Positions 23,234 to 32,197 of a stretch of DNA of 64,000 nucleotides are shown here, in pieces. Source of the DNA: a virus. Below the pieces are notes generated by a model. It searched no databases and was not told the DNA's origin. It saw only the letters and a list, made by a program, of their open reading frames with translations. The translations under genes and the position numbers were made by a program. The first letter of the stretch is position 1. Each line of letters starts with the position of its first letter. The DNA lies in IMG/VR virus record IMGVR_UViG_3300029914_000002, positions 152,922 through 216,921 of that record; one strand, written 5' to 3'.

Positions 23234-25717
23234 TTATTCCCATCTATTATTATAAATATTTGATGTATACAATTCTTTAGTTGCATTATCAGCTAATATT
23301 AAATTATTAGAATCTTGCACTACTCGTTGTAATAATAAATTAGATTTAGATTCATCAGGAATAACATCATCATATATCCTTATATTTGTCAATTTTATAT
23401 TAGATGAATTTATTATTATATTTTGATCAACATTAAATGTATTTAATGGTACAGTTACTCCTTCATATTCATCAATATATTTTATTGACGCTATATTATA
23501 TAAACTTGTGTCAGTTAATTTATCAGCAATTTCAGTATTTTTAACTGGTCTATATCCATTTGATGTATAATACGATATGTCATTTATATTTGTATTATCT
23601 AATATAACACTTTTATAATTAGGTGTAAACATTGTTATTTTATAATTATATCTTCTTTTAAATAAATCTAAACTTATTGTTCTTTGTCTATTATCTAAAT
23701 TTACAGTTAAACCATACCACATATTTGTTGTTAATCCTGTTATTGGTAAACTATAATTTATGTTATTTATAGTCAATGTTATATTATTATTTGCGTAAGA
23801 TAATTTATATCCTTTATTATTAATTGAATCATAGTTGTTTATAAATTCAAAATAACTTTTATTACTAACATAATAAGAATTAAATATATTTTCATCAATT
23901 GCCTTATTTGGATCAAAACTATTATTAAAATTAAACCACACATTAAATGCTCTATTATCACTAAAATTCAAATTTGAATCTTTATATGTATAAGTAACTG
24001 CGGTTGTACCAGAAGATAATGATGATAAATTATAATAGCTATCTGCTATTTTTATATCTTTTAATGAATTATAGATATCTTTTTTAATTATCTCTAATTT
24101 TGGATTAACAATTAATCTATAAACTTCGTGTGTTATAGGTTTTAATTGTTTATTTGCAATTTTATCTTCTTGTTCTCTTATTTCTCCGCCAAATAAAGAA
24201 TCTATAGTATTATTATTTGTTAATGATTCAATAAGATTTTTTGATGCATTAGAAACATTAGTTTCATTTGCAAGTTTTTCATATTTTTCAAGAACAACAT
24301 TATAATAAACACCCATATACATAATATCTCTTTTTACTTGAGCATGTTTAATTCTATACATACGATTTGCTTGACAAAAATATATAATATCTTTTTGGAA
24401 TGGTCTTTTTTCTATTCCAAATGCATTATGAAATTCGTCTTTTAATATAATAACTTGAAATGTATCCATCATATCTAACATATATTCATTTATTTGAACT
24501 TGATTATCTGGAAAATTATTTTCAGGTACAATTATTTTTATTTTTTGTGTATCTACTATATTAAATAATTGATATTCATGTAATATACTATCTATTCCTT
24601 TACCGTCAGGATCTGTTAAATGATAATCAACTGTCCATCCAAATATTTTACCTACTGTATTTGATAAATATGTATACCAATCTCCTATTTTTTGTCCAGC
24701 ATAAGGATTAAATATGCCTTGTGATGCTGCTGTTTGAGTTGAATCTAATCCAGTTGTATTACTTTGTGAACTTAGACTTGGTATAACATTACCTGATATA
24801 TAACAACTTAATCCTTTTGTCACCCAATCTTTACTATAATCTAATGGAGTTTTACTATCACCTTTATATGATGTTATACCATTTAAACAAACTGAATTTG
24901 TACCACTATCTGTTGAATTTGAAATTGTAGTTCCAGTATTTACTGCAGGATAAGAAACTGCACAATCCTCTCTAACTCCATATCTATTAGTTTTAAGATA
25001 ATTATTATTAATATTTTGAAAATCTCCTAATAATATAATATCATAAATTTTAGATGTTGTTCCAGTATTTATTTTAGAAACTGAATACTCAACTTGTGCA
25101 AATCTAATTGGATTTATTTTTACAGTTGATATATTTTCTGTTGTTAAATTTTCCCAAGGCGTATATGTTCTACCATTATCTTGAGTGAATCTATATTTAA
25201 TTTGTAAATTATTAGTATTTGATCCATATATTTCATAACCAGTTAATTTGAAAACTTTATAAATATCTTTTGGGGTAAATAATATAAATTCATTATCTGG
25301 TATATTAACAATTGTATCTGTTTGTTCAATATCATAAGTTCCTTCGATTACAATTGTATTTATTGTAAGTGCTGGTATTGTAGTAGTATCAGCATCAATT
25401 CTATAATAAGCTAAATTTAAATATAAGTTATTTAATGAGCAATAATCTTGTGTAATTCCTGTAATAGGAGAATACTCACTATAACTTATACCACTTCTTG
25501 TATTGCTATAAGAAAAATATTTTTTGAAATAATGATCATTAGTTTCTCCTTTTACAATATCTGTAAATTTTGTAATTGATGATATGCTTTTTAATGGAAC
25601 GATAGAAAAATTTTTAATATCACGAATTTGAGTAGATATTTCATCTGTATACGTTGGAGTACCTAACCAACTCATTGTAAAAGTACCATCAAATTTAGGA
25701 GTGTAAATATATCTCAT
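23234..25717 (-). CDS. Large structural/tail protein with LamG-like domain
   Basis: 827 residues, leftward, N/T/S/Y-rich like other phage structural proteins. Residues about 600-760 resemble a concanavalin/LamG-type jelly roll: FNVWFNFNNSFD..., GYKLSYANNNITLTIN, LTTNMWYGLTVNLDNRQRTISL and, near the end, KLTNIRIYDDVIPDES. Such domains occur in tail adhesins and in fibre-attachment proteins. The middle part (YFCQANRMYRIKHAQVKRDIMYMGVYYNV) is unusual and may form the attachment domain. It has a TATATATAA box upstream on its own strand. A specific role is not assigned. Confidence 0.7.
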   Translation of the reverse strand: MRYIYTPKFDGTFTMSWLGTPTYTDEISTQIRDIKNFSIVPLKSISSITKFTDIVKGETNDHYFKKYFSYSNTRSGISYSEYSPITGITQDYCSLNNLYLNLAYYRIDADTTTIPALTINTIVIEGTYDIEQTDTIVNIPDNEFILFTPKDIYKVFKLTGYEIYGSNTNNLQIKYRFTQDNGRTYTPWENLTTENISTVKINPIRFAQVEYSVSKINTGTTSKIYDIILLGDFQNINNNYLKTNRYGVREDCAVSYPAVNTGTTISNSTDSGTNSVCLNGITSYKGDSKTPLDYSKDWVTKGLSCYISGNVIPSLSSQSNTTGLDSTQTAASQGIFNPYAGQKIGDWYTYLSNTVGKIFGWTVDYHLTDPDGKGIDSILHEYQLFNIVDTQKIKIIVPENNFPDNQVQINEYMLDMMDTFQVIILKDEFHNAFGIEKRPFQKDIIYFCQANRMYRIKHAQVKRDIMYMGVYYNVVLEKYEKLANETNVSNASKNLIESLTNNNTIDSLFGGEIREQEDKIANKQLKPITHEVYRLIVNPKLEIIKKDIYNSLKDIKIADSYYNLSSLSSGTTAVTYTYKDSNLNFSDNRAFNVWFNFNNSFDPNKAIDENIFNSYYVSNKSYFEFINNYDSINNKGYKLSYANNNITLTINNINYSLPITGLTTNMWYGLTVNLDNRQRTISLDLFKRRYNYKITMFTPNYKSVILDNTNINDISYYTSNGYRPVKNTEIADKLTDTSLYNIASIKYIDEYEGVTVPLNTFNVDQNIIINSSNIKLTNIRIYDDVIPDESKSNLLLQRVVQDSNNLILADNATKELYTSNIYNNRWE

Positions 25718-25738
25718 TTTTAATTATTTTATATTTCT

Positions 25739-25750
25739 CTTATATATAAA
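25739..25750 (-). promoter_or_regulatory. Late-promoter-like TTTATATATAAG motif
   Basis: On the minus strand TTTATATATAAG lies about 22 nt before the ATG at 25717, the same spacing as for rightward structural genes. Confidence 0.5.
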
Positions 25751-25772
25751 AAATTTAATTATAATATATTTT

Positions 25773-26519
25773 TTAAAAATTAACTCTTTCTTTTACTCTT
25801 ATTGCATAACTTAATATTGATTCATATGTATAATAAGAATTTTTCATTTTAGGGTCTTTATATAATTTAAAATCAGGAATAGAAGAAATATCAACTTCTA
25901 ATATTACCCATTCGTCGATATTCATATTGAATAATTCTGTCTTATCATATTTATTTTTAAAAAATTTTCTTTTTTCTGCACAAAATTCTTTAGCATCTGA
26001 CAAATTGTCAGTTAAATATACTCTATCTACATCATTAGATATCATATTTTGAGATTTAGGAACTAATCCTATTTTTTTAATTTTTTCGTAATAATATTTT
26101 GTTGTTGCATGATATAATATATCAGGTGTTCCATCAGGTACATCAAATCTTTTTTGAAATGTTATATTAAATATTGTATCTTTTGATATCATTATACTTT
26201 TTATTTCTAATCCATTATTATCAATTATACTAGGTTTAAAATATCCCATATTATGCATAAAACTAGTCAATTCTTTATTAAATTGTTTTTTATTTACATT
26301 TGAAATATCAATTGATAATGAAATATATCCTTCTAATTTTTTTATTTCATATTTAATATTATATGATTTTATTAAATTATCTAATTTTTCACAAAAAAAG
26401 TCATAATCAACAGAATGAATTAATCCCTCCTTCATAGCTAAATAAAAATGATTGTGAAAATAATCTGCTTCTTCATTAAAATTTCTATATTTTTCAAAAT
26501 TTTTAAACCTATCTAGCAT
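25773..26519 (-). CDS. Putative ADP-ribosyltransferase (ART, H-Y-E type)
   Basis: 248 residues. The C-terminal ~120 residues follow the ART pattern: ILYHATTKYYYEKIKKIGLVP with His137, DRVYLTDNLSDAKEFC with Tyr168, WVILEVDISSIP..KLYKD, and YYTYESI with Glu233. This H-Y-E order is that of Tpt1/KptA-like and related ARTs which use NAD+. The N-terminal half (MLDRFKNFEKYRNFNEE...) has no known fold. T4 packages an ART, Alt, to modify host RNA polymerase on entry; a similar role here is inference. The gene is alone and leftward among structural genes. Confidence 0.65.
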   Translation of the reverse strand: MLDRFKNFEKYRNFNEEADYFHNHFYLAMKEGLIHSVDYDFFCEKLDNLIKSYNIKYEIKKLEGYISLSIDISNVNKKQFNKELTSFMHNMGYFKPSIIDNNGLEIKSIMISKDTIFNITFQKRFDVPDGTPDILYHATTKYYYEKIKKIGLVPKSQNMISNDVDRVYLTDNLSDAKEFCAEKRKFFKNKYDKTELFNMNIDEWVILEVDISSIPDFKLYKDPKMKNSYYTYESILSYAIRVKERVNF

Positions 26520-26580
26520 ATTTTTTATTTATTATAGTTAATATAATTATATAAGTTTATATAAAATTTTGAATGATAAA

Positions 26581-26592
26581 TTTTATATATAA
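26581..26592 (+). promoter_or_regulatory. Late-promoter-like TTTTATATATAA motif
   Basis: The motif lies 17 nt before the chosen ATG at 26609. Confidence 0.5.
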
Positions 26593-26608
26593 GAGAAAAC
26601 ATTTTTTT

Positions 26609-27382
26609 ATGGCTATAATCACCCCTAATGATCTTATTAATCCAACAGAAAAAACAATAAAGAACTGGAATTGCTCATTTATTGCAGTTGAAGGTCCAAA
26701 TATAATTGAAAAATTAAGCTTAGAAGATTTGGCTATTCCATATGAATCTCAATATAGATCGAGAATAGTTTTAAAAGCTGGTGAATCTAATAAAATGCTT
26801 TACGGATTTATTGGTAAGGCTGTTACATTCTTAATGATAAAAGTAACTTATGATAGTTTATCTGATCCATATTATACATATGAACAAGAAAAATATAATA
26901 TAAATTATTATTTTGAAAATGATCCTATTCTTAGACCATTAAATAGATTATTAATAATGACAGGTTCTTCTGATGAAAGAATACCACAAATTTATGTGAC
27001 AAATCCATTAGATTATGACGTAACATTAGATGTATTAGAAGCAACAGTTGATTCTGAATTTGATGAAGATGATGATATACCTGCTGATTATCAAATACAT
27101 TATGCTATAACAAATATATCAAGTACATATTCTGGAAAAACAGATGATGAATATATAAGATGTTCTGGTACAACAGAATCAGGTTCTACATATTCATTAT
27201 ATTTACCGTTAGCAACTGGTACAGGAAATGTATTAACAATCAAAAATATATTAAACGGAGTTATAACTATTTTAACACAAGATACAGATTTGATTGATGG
27301 TTTAAATTCATATGTATTAAATACTCAATATGAAGTAGTCGTGCTAATTGATGCAGGTACTGGTATCTGGGATAAAATATAA
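26609..27382 (+). CDS. Structural protein, paralogue of next gene
   Basis: 257 residues from ATG 26609 (MAIITPNDLINPTEK); the longer frame from 26573 would run through the TATATATAA box. The region KTIKNWNCSFIAVEGPNI..LSLEDLAIPYESQYRSRIVL is shared with the next gene (EIKNWGRDFRTSDGPQ..MSLSDIAIPYDSCYTSRIVL), as is IYVTNPLDYDVTLDVLEA. The conserved N-terminal half is thus duplicated while C-termini differ. It opens a rightward run of tail-type genes to 30043; probably a fibre- or baseplate-attached structural protein. Confidence 0.7.
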   Translation: MAIITPNDLINPTEKTIKNWNCSFIAVEGPNIIEKLSLEDLAIPYESQYRSRIVLKAGESNKMLYGFIGKAVTFLMIKVTYDSLSDPYYTYEQEKYNINYYFENDPILRPLNRLLIMTGSSDERIPQIYVTNPLDYDVTLDVLEATVDSEFDEDDDIPADYQIHYAITNISSTYSGKTDDEYIRCSGTTESGSTYSLYLPLATGTGNVLTIKNILNGVITILTQDTDLIDGLNSYVLNTQYEVVVLIDAGTGIWDKI

Positions 27383-27389
27383 TATAAAT

Positions 27390-28265
27390 ATGGCAAAAAT
27401 AACAAGTAATAGTCTTTATGGTAAAACAAAAAGAGAAATAAAAAATTGGGGTAGAGATTTTAGAACATCAGATGGACCTCAAACATCTTCTGTTATGAGT
27501 CTCAGTGATATTGCAATACCGTATGATTCATGTTATACATCAAGAATAGTATTACCTTCTTATACTGAAGATTTTTTATTAAATTATGGTATAATTGAAG
27601 AATCTACTTTTTTATTATTAAAAGTTACATATAATGGTAATTATGATAATGAGAATGAAGATGCGTATGATCCATATTATTATTATGAACCAAGTACATA
27701 TAATATTAATTACTATTATGATTCTAATTCAGGTATAACATATCCAATTGGAAGATTATTGCTTTTAAATGGCTCATTTCCAAATAAATTAGGACAAATT
27801 TATTTGAATAATCCATTAGATTATGATGTAGTTTTAGATGTAATGCAAGCTAATATTGAAGCTCCAATAGTTCAACCACCAAGTAGTGCAGTAACGATAT
27901 CAAATTTGTATTATAGTGACATTATAACAAATCAAGTTGAATGTTATTCTTATACTGGATTAACAACAGGATCTACTGAATTTATTATTACTGGAATTAC
28001 ATCTTCAATAATAAGTACAGGTTATACAATTACACAATATATAATTCCATATAATACTATTATATCAATAAATTCAGATACATCATTATATTACATTTAC
28101 ATAAACACTACATCAACTTATTATACTATTAAATTTTTAACTCAATCTGATTATGAACAAGCATATTTTAGAATAATATTCGCGTATTCATCATATACAG
28201 ATGGTAATTGTAGATATTTAACTACAACAGAAACATACGATAGTGGTAATAATATAAATTGTTAA
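27390..28265 (+). CDS. Structural protein, paralogue of previous gene
   Basis: 291 residues from ATG 27390 (MAKITSNSLYGKT), 7 nt after the preceding stop. The N-terminal ~160 residues align with the previous gene by eye (IKNWGRDF, AIPYDSCYTSRIVL, NPLDYDVVLDVMQA). The C-terminal ~130 residues (SSAVTISNLYYSDI onward) are S/T/I-rich beta sequence absent from the paralogue. It has no catalytic motif. Tail or fibre-associated role by context. Confidence 0.7.
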   Translation: MAKITSNSLYGKTKREIKNWGRDFRTSDGPQTSSVMSLSDIAIPYDSCYTSRIVLPSYTEDFLLNYGIIEESTFLLLKVTYNGNYDNENEDAYDPYYYYEPSTYNINYYYDSNSGITYPIGRLLLLNGSFPNKLGQIYLNNPLDYDVVLDVMQANIEAPIVQPPSSAVTISNLYYSDIITNQVECYSYTGLTTGSTEFIITGITSSIISTGYTITQYIIPYNTIISINSDTSLYYIYINTTSTYYTIKFLTQSDYEQAYFRIIFAYSSYTDGNCRYLTTTETYDSGNNINC

Positions 28266-28284
28266 AAATAAAAATTAATTATAA

Positions 28285-29025
28285 ATGACTATTATATATT
28301 ATAATTCTCCTATAAGTGGAACTACTTGGATTGGTAGTGGAACTACTGTACCACATAATGCATATTTGCATTTATATCATGATAGTGTTACAGGTTGGAC
28401 ATTAAATAGTTTAAAACATCTATTCATTAGTGGAATAACTGGTTGCATTTCAGTGAATATACCATTAGATAATATAACTTTTGAGTTATATGAGAAAGGT
28501 ACAAATATACAATTATATGAATTAACAAAATATGGACAATATTTTATATATATTTCAATTTCAGATTCTGTTGGAAATATAACTACATCATATATTTATA
28601 ATATTGTTGTAAATGATAGTTCTCCTGAAATAATATTTAATTGTAATATTTTTAATTCAGGATTGACAGGAAATACTATTGATTTTTCTGGAGCAACTGG
28701 TATAACATCAGGAATTAATATTTATTCTGGCGTAACATTTAATCTTTTTGAATTTGATAAAAATATAATTAATAAAGTTGATATAATTTATAATTGTATA
28801 TGCTATGTGATTGATAATATTGATTATTGTATCAATAAATATATGATAAATGTTTTAATTATAGGATCAAATTTATTAAATAATAATGAGTATCAAGAAA
28901 TTTCTATACCAGGTTATTATTGCATAAAATTATCTTTAATAAATAGTACAAATTATGAGATTGTTTATTATTTTCTTGTAGATGCTGTTTATGATCCAAA
29001 TAATTATAATTCTAATATTTATTAA
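28285..29025 (+). CDS. Ig-like beta-rich structural protein
   Basis: 246 residues, starting MTIIYYNSPISGTTWIG. The segment KYGQYFIYISISDSVGNITTSYIYNIVVND is typical of Ig-like/cadherin-type beta domains, and the rest is T/S/I/N-rich with no enzyme motif. It lies 19 nt after the previous structural gene in the same orientation. Probably a tail or fibre protein; no family recognised. Confidence 0.65.
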   Translation: MTIIYYNSPISGTTWIGSGTTVPHNAYLHLYHDSVTGWTLNSLKHLFISGITGCISVNIPLDNITFELYEKGTNIQLYELTKYGQYFIYISISDSVGNITTSYIYNIVVNDSSPEIIFNCNIFNSGLTGNTIDFSGATGITSGINIYSGVTFNLFEFDKNIINKVDIIYNCICYVIDNIDYCINKYMINVLIIGSNLLNNNEYQEISIPGYYCIKLSLINSTNYEIVYYFLVDAVYDPNNYNSNIY

Positions 29026-29044
29026 TATTATTGACCTAATAAAA

Positions 29045-29059
29045 TAAATATATAAATTA
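29045..29059 (+). promoter_or_regulatory. Late-promoter-like TAAATATATAAATTA motif
   Basis: The motif lies about 20 nt before the ATG at 29079. Confidence 0.4.
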
Positions 29060-29078
29060 GTAAAAATTAAATAAATAA

Positions 29079-29696
29079 ATGAGTAAAGTAACTTTTGATG
29101 GATCAGCAAAAATAATAACTATAAATAGTGGAGTAACAAGTATTGATGTTAAAACTGATTTATATTTAGAATGGAAGCAATGGGTATTAGAAGGAGATAA
29201 TTCTAAATGGCTAGCTGCATTCAGATCATTTGGTGGTGATCCAACTACATTAAATCAAAATGCTCCAAGCTACTTTTTTTTAACTAATAATTGGATAGTT
29301 AAAATAGAAAATTTAAATGTAGCAATACAAGATAATTTATATTCAGATGATTATGATATTCCTTATCTAAATATAAATTCTACAATATTATCAAAAAATT
29401 CTGATATACCTAGTATTGATAGTTTAACTGGTATTACAGAAACATTATCAGATATGAATAATACTATCATAGATATTTCATTTGATGTTAAACATATATT
29501 AGGATTATCACAGCAAAATTATAGATTAAGTAATCATGTTTATGATGATGATTTTAGATTGACATCAGTTACAATAAAATTATTTAATACTAAAACTGAT
29601 TGTAATAATAATGTTAATAGTTTTGCTAATTATACAATGAATGCGGCTTATGATGATAATGGATTATTAATTGATTATAAAGTAGTTAAAAATTAA
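29079..29696 (+). CDS. Phage tail-associated protein (WKxWV...GDN family)
   Basis: 205 residues. The N-terminal pattern VTFDGSAKIITIN, DLYLEWKQWVLEGDNSKWL, AFRSFGGDPT and YFFLTNNWIVKI is one I have seen in many tail-cluster proteins of Bacteroidota and other phages, of unknown biochemical role. The remainder contains a short helical segment (ITETLSDMNNTIIDIS) and a beta C-terminus. Located among structural genes with its own TATA-type box. Confidence 0.65.
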   Translation: MSKVTFDGSAKIITINSGVTSIDVKTDLYLEWKQWVLEGDNSKWLAAFRSFGGDPTTLNQNAPSYFFLTNNWIVKIENLNVAIQDNLYSDDYDIPYLNINSTILSKNSDIPSIDSLTGITETLSDMNNTIIDISFDVKHILGLSQQNYRLSNHVYDDDFRLTSVTIKLFNTKTDCNNNVNSFANYTMNAAYDDNGLLIDYKVVKN

Positions 29697-29704
29697 TTCT
29701 TATT

Positions 29705-30043
29705 ATGATTAATCACATAACAACAAATTTAGTAACTAAAGGTTTATTGAATATTTCTAATATTACAAAAGGAATGATACAAATTAAGTATCAAATAATA
29801 TTTAGAAAAAGAGGAGGATCGAGTGCTAATGTTGTTCATTCATATGATAATGATGAAGCATTCTATGATGAACTTAGAAAGCATAAAGAAGAAGAAATTG
29901 ACTACATAAAAGTGTTTGTTGATTGGAAAGGAGCAAAATTAAAAGCATTTAAAAAAATTGAAGTTAAATTATTAAAAGAACATATTGAAGCAGAAATATT
30001 ATTAAAAACAAATAAAAAATTCACAGTAGAAATAATAAAATAA
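29705..30043 (+). CDS. Hypothetical protein in tail cluster
   Basis: 112 residues, beta-type N-terminus (MIQIKYQIIFRKRGG) and helical, lysine-rich C-terminal half (KEEEIDYIKVFVDWKGAKLK). It follows the previous gene by 8 nt and ends in a terminator. No family recognised. Confidence 0.6.
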   Translation: MINHITTNLVTKGLLNISNITKGMIQIKYQIIFRKRGGSSANVVHSYDNDEAFYDELRKHKEEEIDYIKVFVDWKGAKLKAFKKIEVKLLKEHIEAEILLKTNKKFTVEIIK

Positions 30044-30074
30044 AAAAGATGTAATTTATATTACATCTTTTTTT
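30043..30074. terminator. Bidirectional rho-independent terminator
   Basis: AAAGATGTAATTTATATTACATCTTT forms a stem flanked by A and T tracts between the converging genes ending at 30043 and 30088. Confidence 0.88.
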
Positions 30075-30087
30075 ATAAATATTTAAG

Positions 30088-30648
30088 TTATTTAAATGAA
30101 TCAAATTTCATTATACTGGAAACTACTTTTTCTTCTTTTTTAGATTTTTCTGTTTCTTCATCAACATCTTCTTCAACAATTTCTATTTTTTTCTCAAAAG
30201 CTGCTTCCAATTTTGAGATTGTGTCATTTTTCTCGACTACTTTTTCAACTTTTTTTTCAACTTTTTTTTCAACAATTGGTTTATTTTCAAATTTTGTTTC
30301 TGATACAGATATTCTTGGTTTATTTGAAGGTTTTTGAATTTCAGATACCATTTCTTCTATTTTAATAGAAGCTTTACTTTTTATTTCAAAATTATCTTGC
30401 CACACTGGAAAATATAAATCTTCTGATATAATTTCAAATTTTATTTTTCCATTATCACCTTTTTCATATAGACTCAATTTAGGAATTTCAAATCTACAAA
30501 TATCATTTTCAATCTTACCTATTAAAAGAACATTTTTATTTTCTTTTGTCATTAATATTAATCTTGGCTCAACATCATTTACGTTAATGCCATCACTATT
30601 TATTTTAAATTTTAAAATATCATTCTCTTTATTGTTAAATAAATCCAT
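30088..30648 (-). CDS. Hypothetical protein with beta domain and charged tail
   Basis: 186 residues. Residues 1-95 look like a beta-sandwich (LKFKINSDGINV, PRLILMTKENKNVLLIG, GKIKFEIISED). Residues about 105-175 are low-complexity, highly charged K/E/V sequence (VEKKVEKKVEKVVEKN), probably extended or coiled coil, ending SSIMKFDSFK. The charge pattern recalls head-core or scaffold-type proteins, but nothing proves this. A TATA-type box lies upstream on its own strand. Confidence 0.6.
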   Translation of the reverse strand: MDLFNNKENDILKFKINSDGINVNDVEPRLILMTKENKNVLLIGKIENDICRFEIPKLSLYEKGDNGKIKFEIISEDLYFPVWQDNFEIKSKASIKIEEMVSEIQKPSNKPRISVSETKFENKPIVEKKVEKKVEKVVEKNDTISKLEAAFEKKIEIVEEDVDEETEKSKKEEKVVSSIMKFDSFK

Positions 30649-30669
30649 ATTAATTATTTATTTTTTATA

Positions 30670-30690
30670 TTCTATATATTAATAAAAAAA
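30670..30690 (-). promoter_or_regulatory. TTAATATATAGAATA motif
   Basis: On the minus strand this TATA-type element lies about 25 nt before the ATG at 30648. Confidence 0.3.
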
Positions 30691-30724
30691 TATAGAATTA
30701 TATATTAAAATTTTGATCTTCTTT

Positions 30725-30741
30725 TTTTAATATATAATAAA
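30725..30741 (+). promoter_or_regulatory. Late-promoter-like TTTTAATATATAATAAA motif
   Basis: It lies about 13-29 nt before the ATG at 30754 and belongs to the same class as other late-promoter candidates. Confidence 0.45.
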
Positions 30742-30753
30742 AAATTAAGTTTA

Positions 30754-32112
30754 ATGTCAACTGGAGTAATACTTCCAAATAATTCGTTAATAGCAGATTT
30801 GACCAGTAAATATTGGCTTTATTTTTCAGATAATTTTGGAAGTATAAATGCTACACTTATTAATGATTCTAATGGACATCCAATAACAGGATATATATCT
30901 GGAAGAACCTCAATTTATTATGATTTTGATTATTCTGGTAATACTCAAGAAGGTAGAATACCAAACACTGATGTAGATTTTACTGCTGTTGCCATTGGGC
31001 AAAATATCGCTAGATATTCTATAATTAAAGGTGTAATCACAAGTGGTTTAACAAATATAATTTTAACTTCGGATACAGATTGGAATTATTCTGGTAATAC
31101 TCAAGGAACAAGTGGCACATCAGGAATAGATGGAGAAAATGGTACATCAGGAGCTTCTGGTAGTGAAACTCTTGAACTTACAATTACTGGAGTTCAAGAT
31201 GGTATAAATAAGAATTTTATATTATCTAGCGGAGTCAGTTATATCCACATGTTTTATGTTGATGGTCAATTACAAACATATAATAACGATTATTATGTTT
31301 CTGGATTAACTTTAACATTTATTAAAATACCACCTAAAGAAAGTGATATTTTAAGATTATTCATCACACAGCATGGCGGTGTTTTTGGTACATCAGGAAC
31401 AGATGGAACATCAGGAACAGATGGAACATCAGGAGCTTCTGGTAGTGAGTCTCTTGAAATTACAATTACTGGAATTCAAGATGGTATAAATAAGAATTTT
31501 ATATCATCAAGTGGTATTAGTGAAAATCATATGTTTTATGTTGATGGTCAATTACAAACATATAATAACGATTATTATGTTTCTGGATTAACTTTAACAT
31601 TTATTAAAAATCCTCCTAAAGAGAGTGATATTTTAAGATTGTTTATTACTCAGCATGGCGGTGTTTTTGGTACATCAGGAACAAACGGTACAAGCGGATC
31701 ATCAGGGTCATCAGGTAGTTCAGGGTCATCAGGTAGTTCAGGTTCATCAGGTAGTTCTGGAACAAATGGTACATCAGGTATAAATGGAGATATTATAAAC
31801 GAAATTGATATTTCTGGAATTCAAGATGGAGTAAATAAAAATTTTATATTATCAAATGAAATTGTAAGTGAAAATCATATGTTTTATGTAGATGGACAAT
31901 TACAAACATATAATAATGACTATTATATCTCTGGATTAACTTTAACATTTATTAAAATTCCGCCTAAATATAATTATATTTTAAGATTGTTTGGTAGTAT
32001 AGGCACAAATTATCATAATGGAATTACTATTAATCAAAATATTGTTGTTGATAATTATGGAACAATAAAAACATTAAATATTGTTAATGGTTTGATAATA
32101 TCAATAACATAA
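30754..32112 (+). CDS. Tail fibre with collagen-like GTSG linkers
   Basis: 452 residues. After an N-terminal domain of about 115 residues come three copies of a ~65-residue module (GIQDGINKNFI..., HMFYVDGQLQTYNNDYY, SGLTLTFIK.PPK, ILRLF). The modules are joined by Gly-Thr-Ser/Gly-Ser-Ser repeats of the collagen-like type (GTSGTDGTSG; SGSSGSSGSSG). The first two modules are nearly identical in DNA, which points to recent duplication. Such Gly-x-x linkers form trimeric stalks in phage fibres. It lies just upstream of the giant fibre gene. Confidence 0.85.
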   Translation: MSTGVILPNNSLIADLTSKYWLYFSDNFGSINATLINDSNGHPITGYISGRTSIYYDFDYSGNTQEGRIPNTDVDFTAVAIGQNIARYSIIKGVITSGLTNIILTSDTDWNYSGNTQGTSGTSGIDGENGTSGASGSETLELTITGVQDGINKNFILSSGVSYIHMFYVDGQLQTYNNDYYVSGLTLTFIKIPPKESDILRLFITQHGGVFGTSGTDGTSGTDGTSGASGSESLEITITGIQDGINKNFISSSGISENHMFYVDGQLQTYNNDYYVSGLTLTFIKNPPKESDILRLFITQHGGVFGTSGTNGTSGSSGSSGSSGSSGSSGSSGSSGTNGTSGINGDIINEIDISGIQDGVNKNFILSNEIVSENHMFYVDGQLQTYNNDYYISGLTLTFIKIPPKYNYILRLFGSIGTNYHNGITINQNIVVDNYGTIKTLNIVNGLIISIT

Positions 32113-32160
32113 ATTATCAATAACATAAATTATCAATAACATAAATTATCAATAACATAA
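32101..32160 (+). repeat. 16-bp tandem repeat, 3.75 copies
   Basis: The unit TCAATAACATAAATTA is repeated without error from the last codons of the preceding fibre gene through the intergenic region to the TATATA box. The stop codon of the fibre gene is inside the first unit, so each unit carries a further in-frame or near-frame stop. Probably a slippage product. Confidence 0.95.
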
Positions 32161-32174
32161 TTTTATATATAATA
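32161..32174 (+). promoter_or_regulatory. Late-promoter-like TTTTATATATAATA motif
   Basis: It lies about 24 nt upstream of the ATG of the giant tail-fibre gene at 32198, directly behind the 16-bp tandem repeats. Confidence 0.5.
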
Positions 32175-32197
32175 TAAATAAAAATAAATTAAAAATA

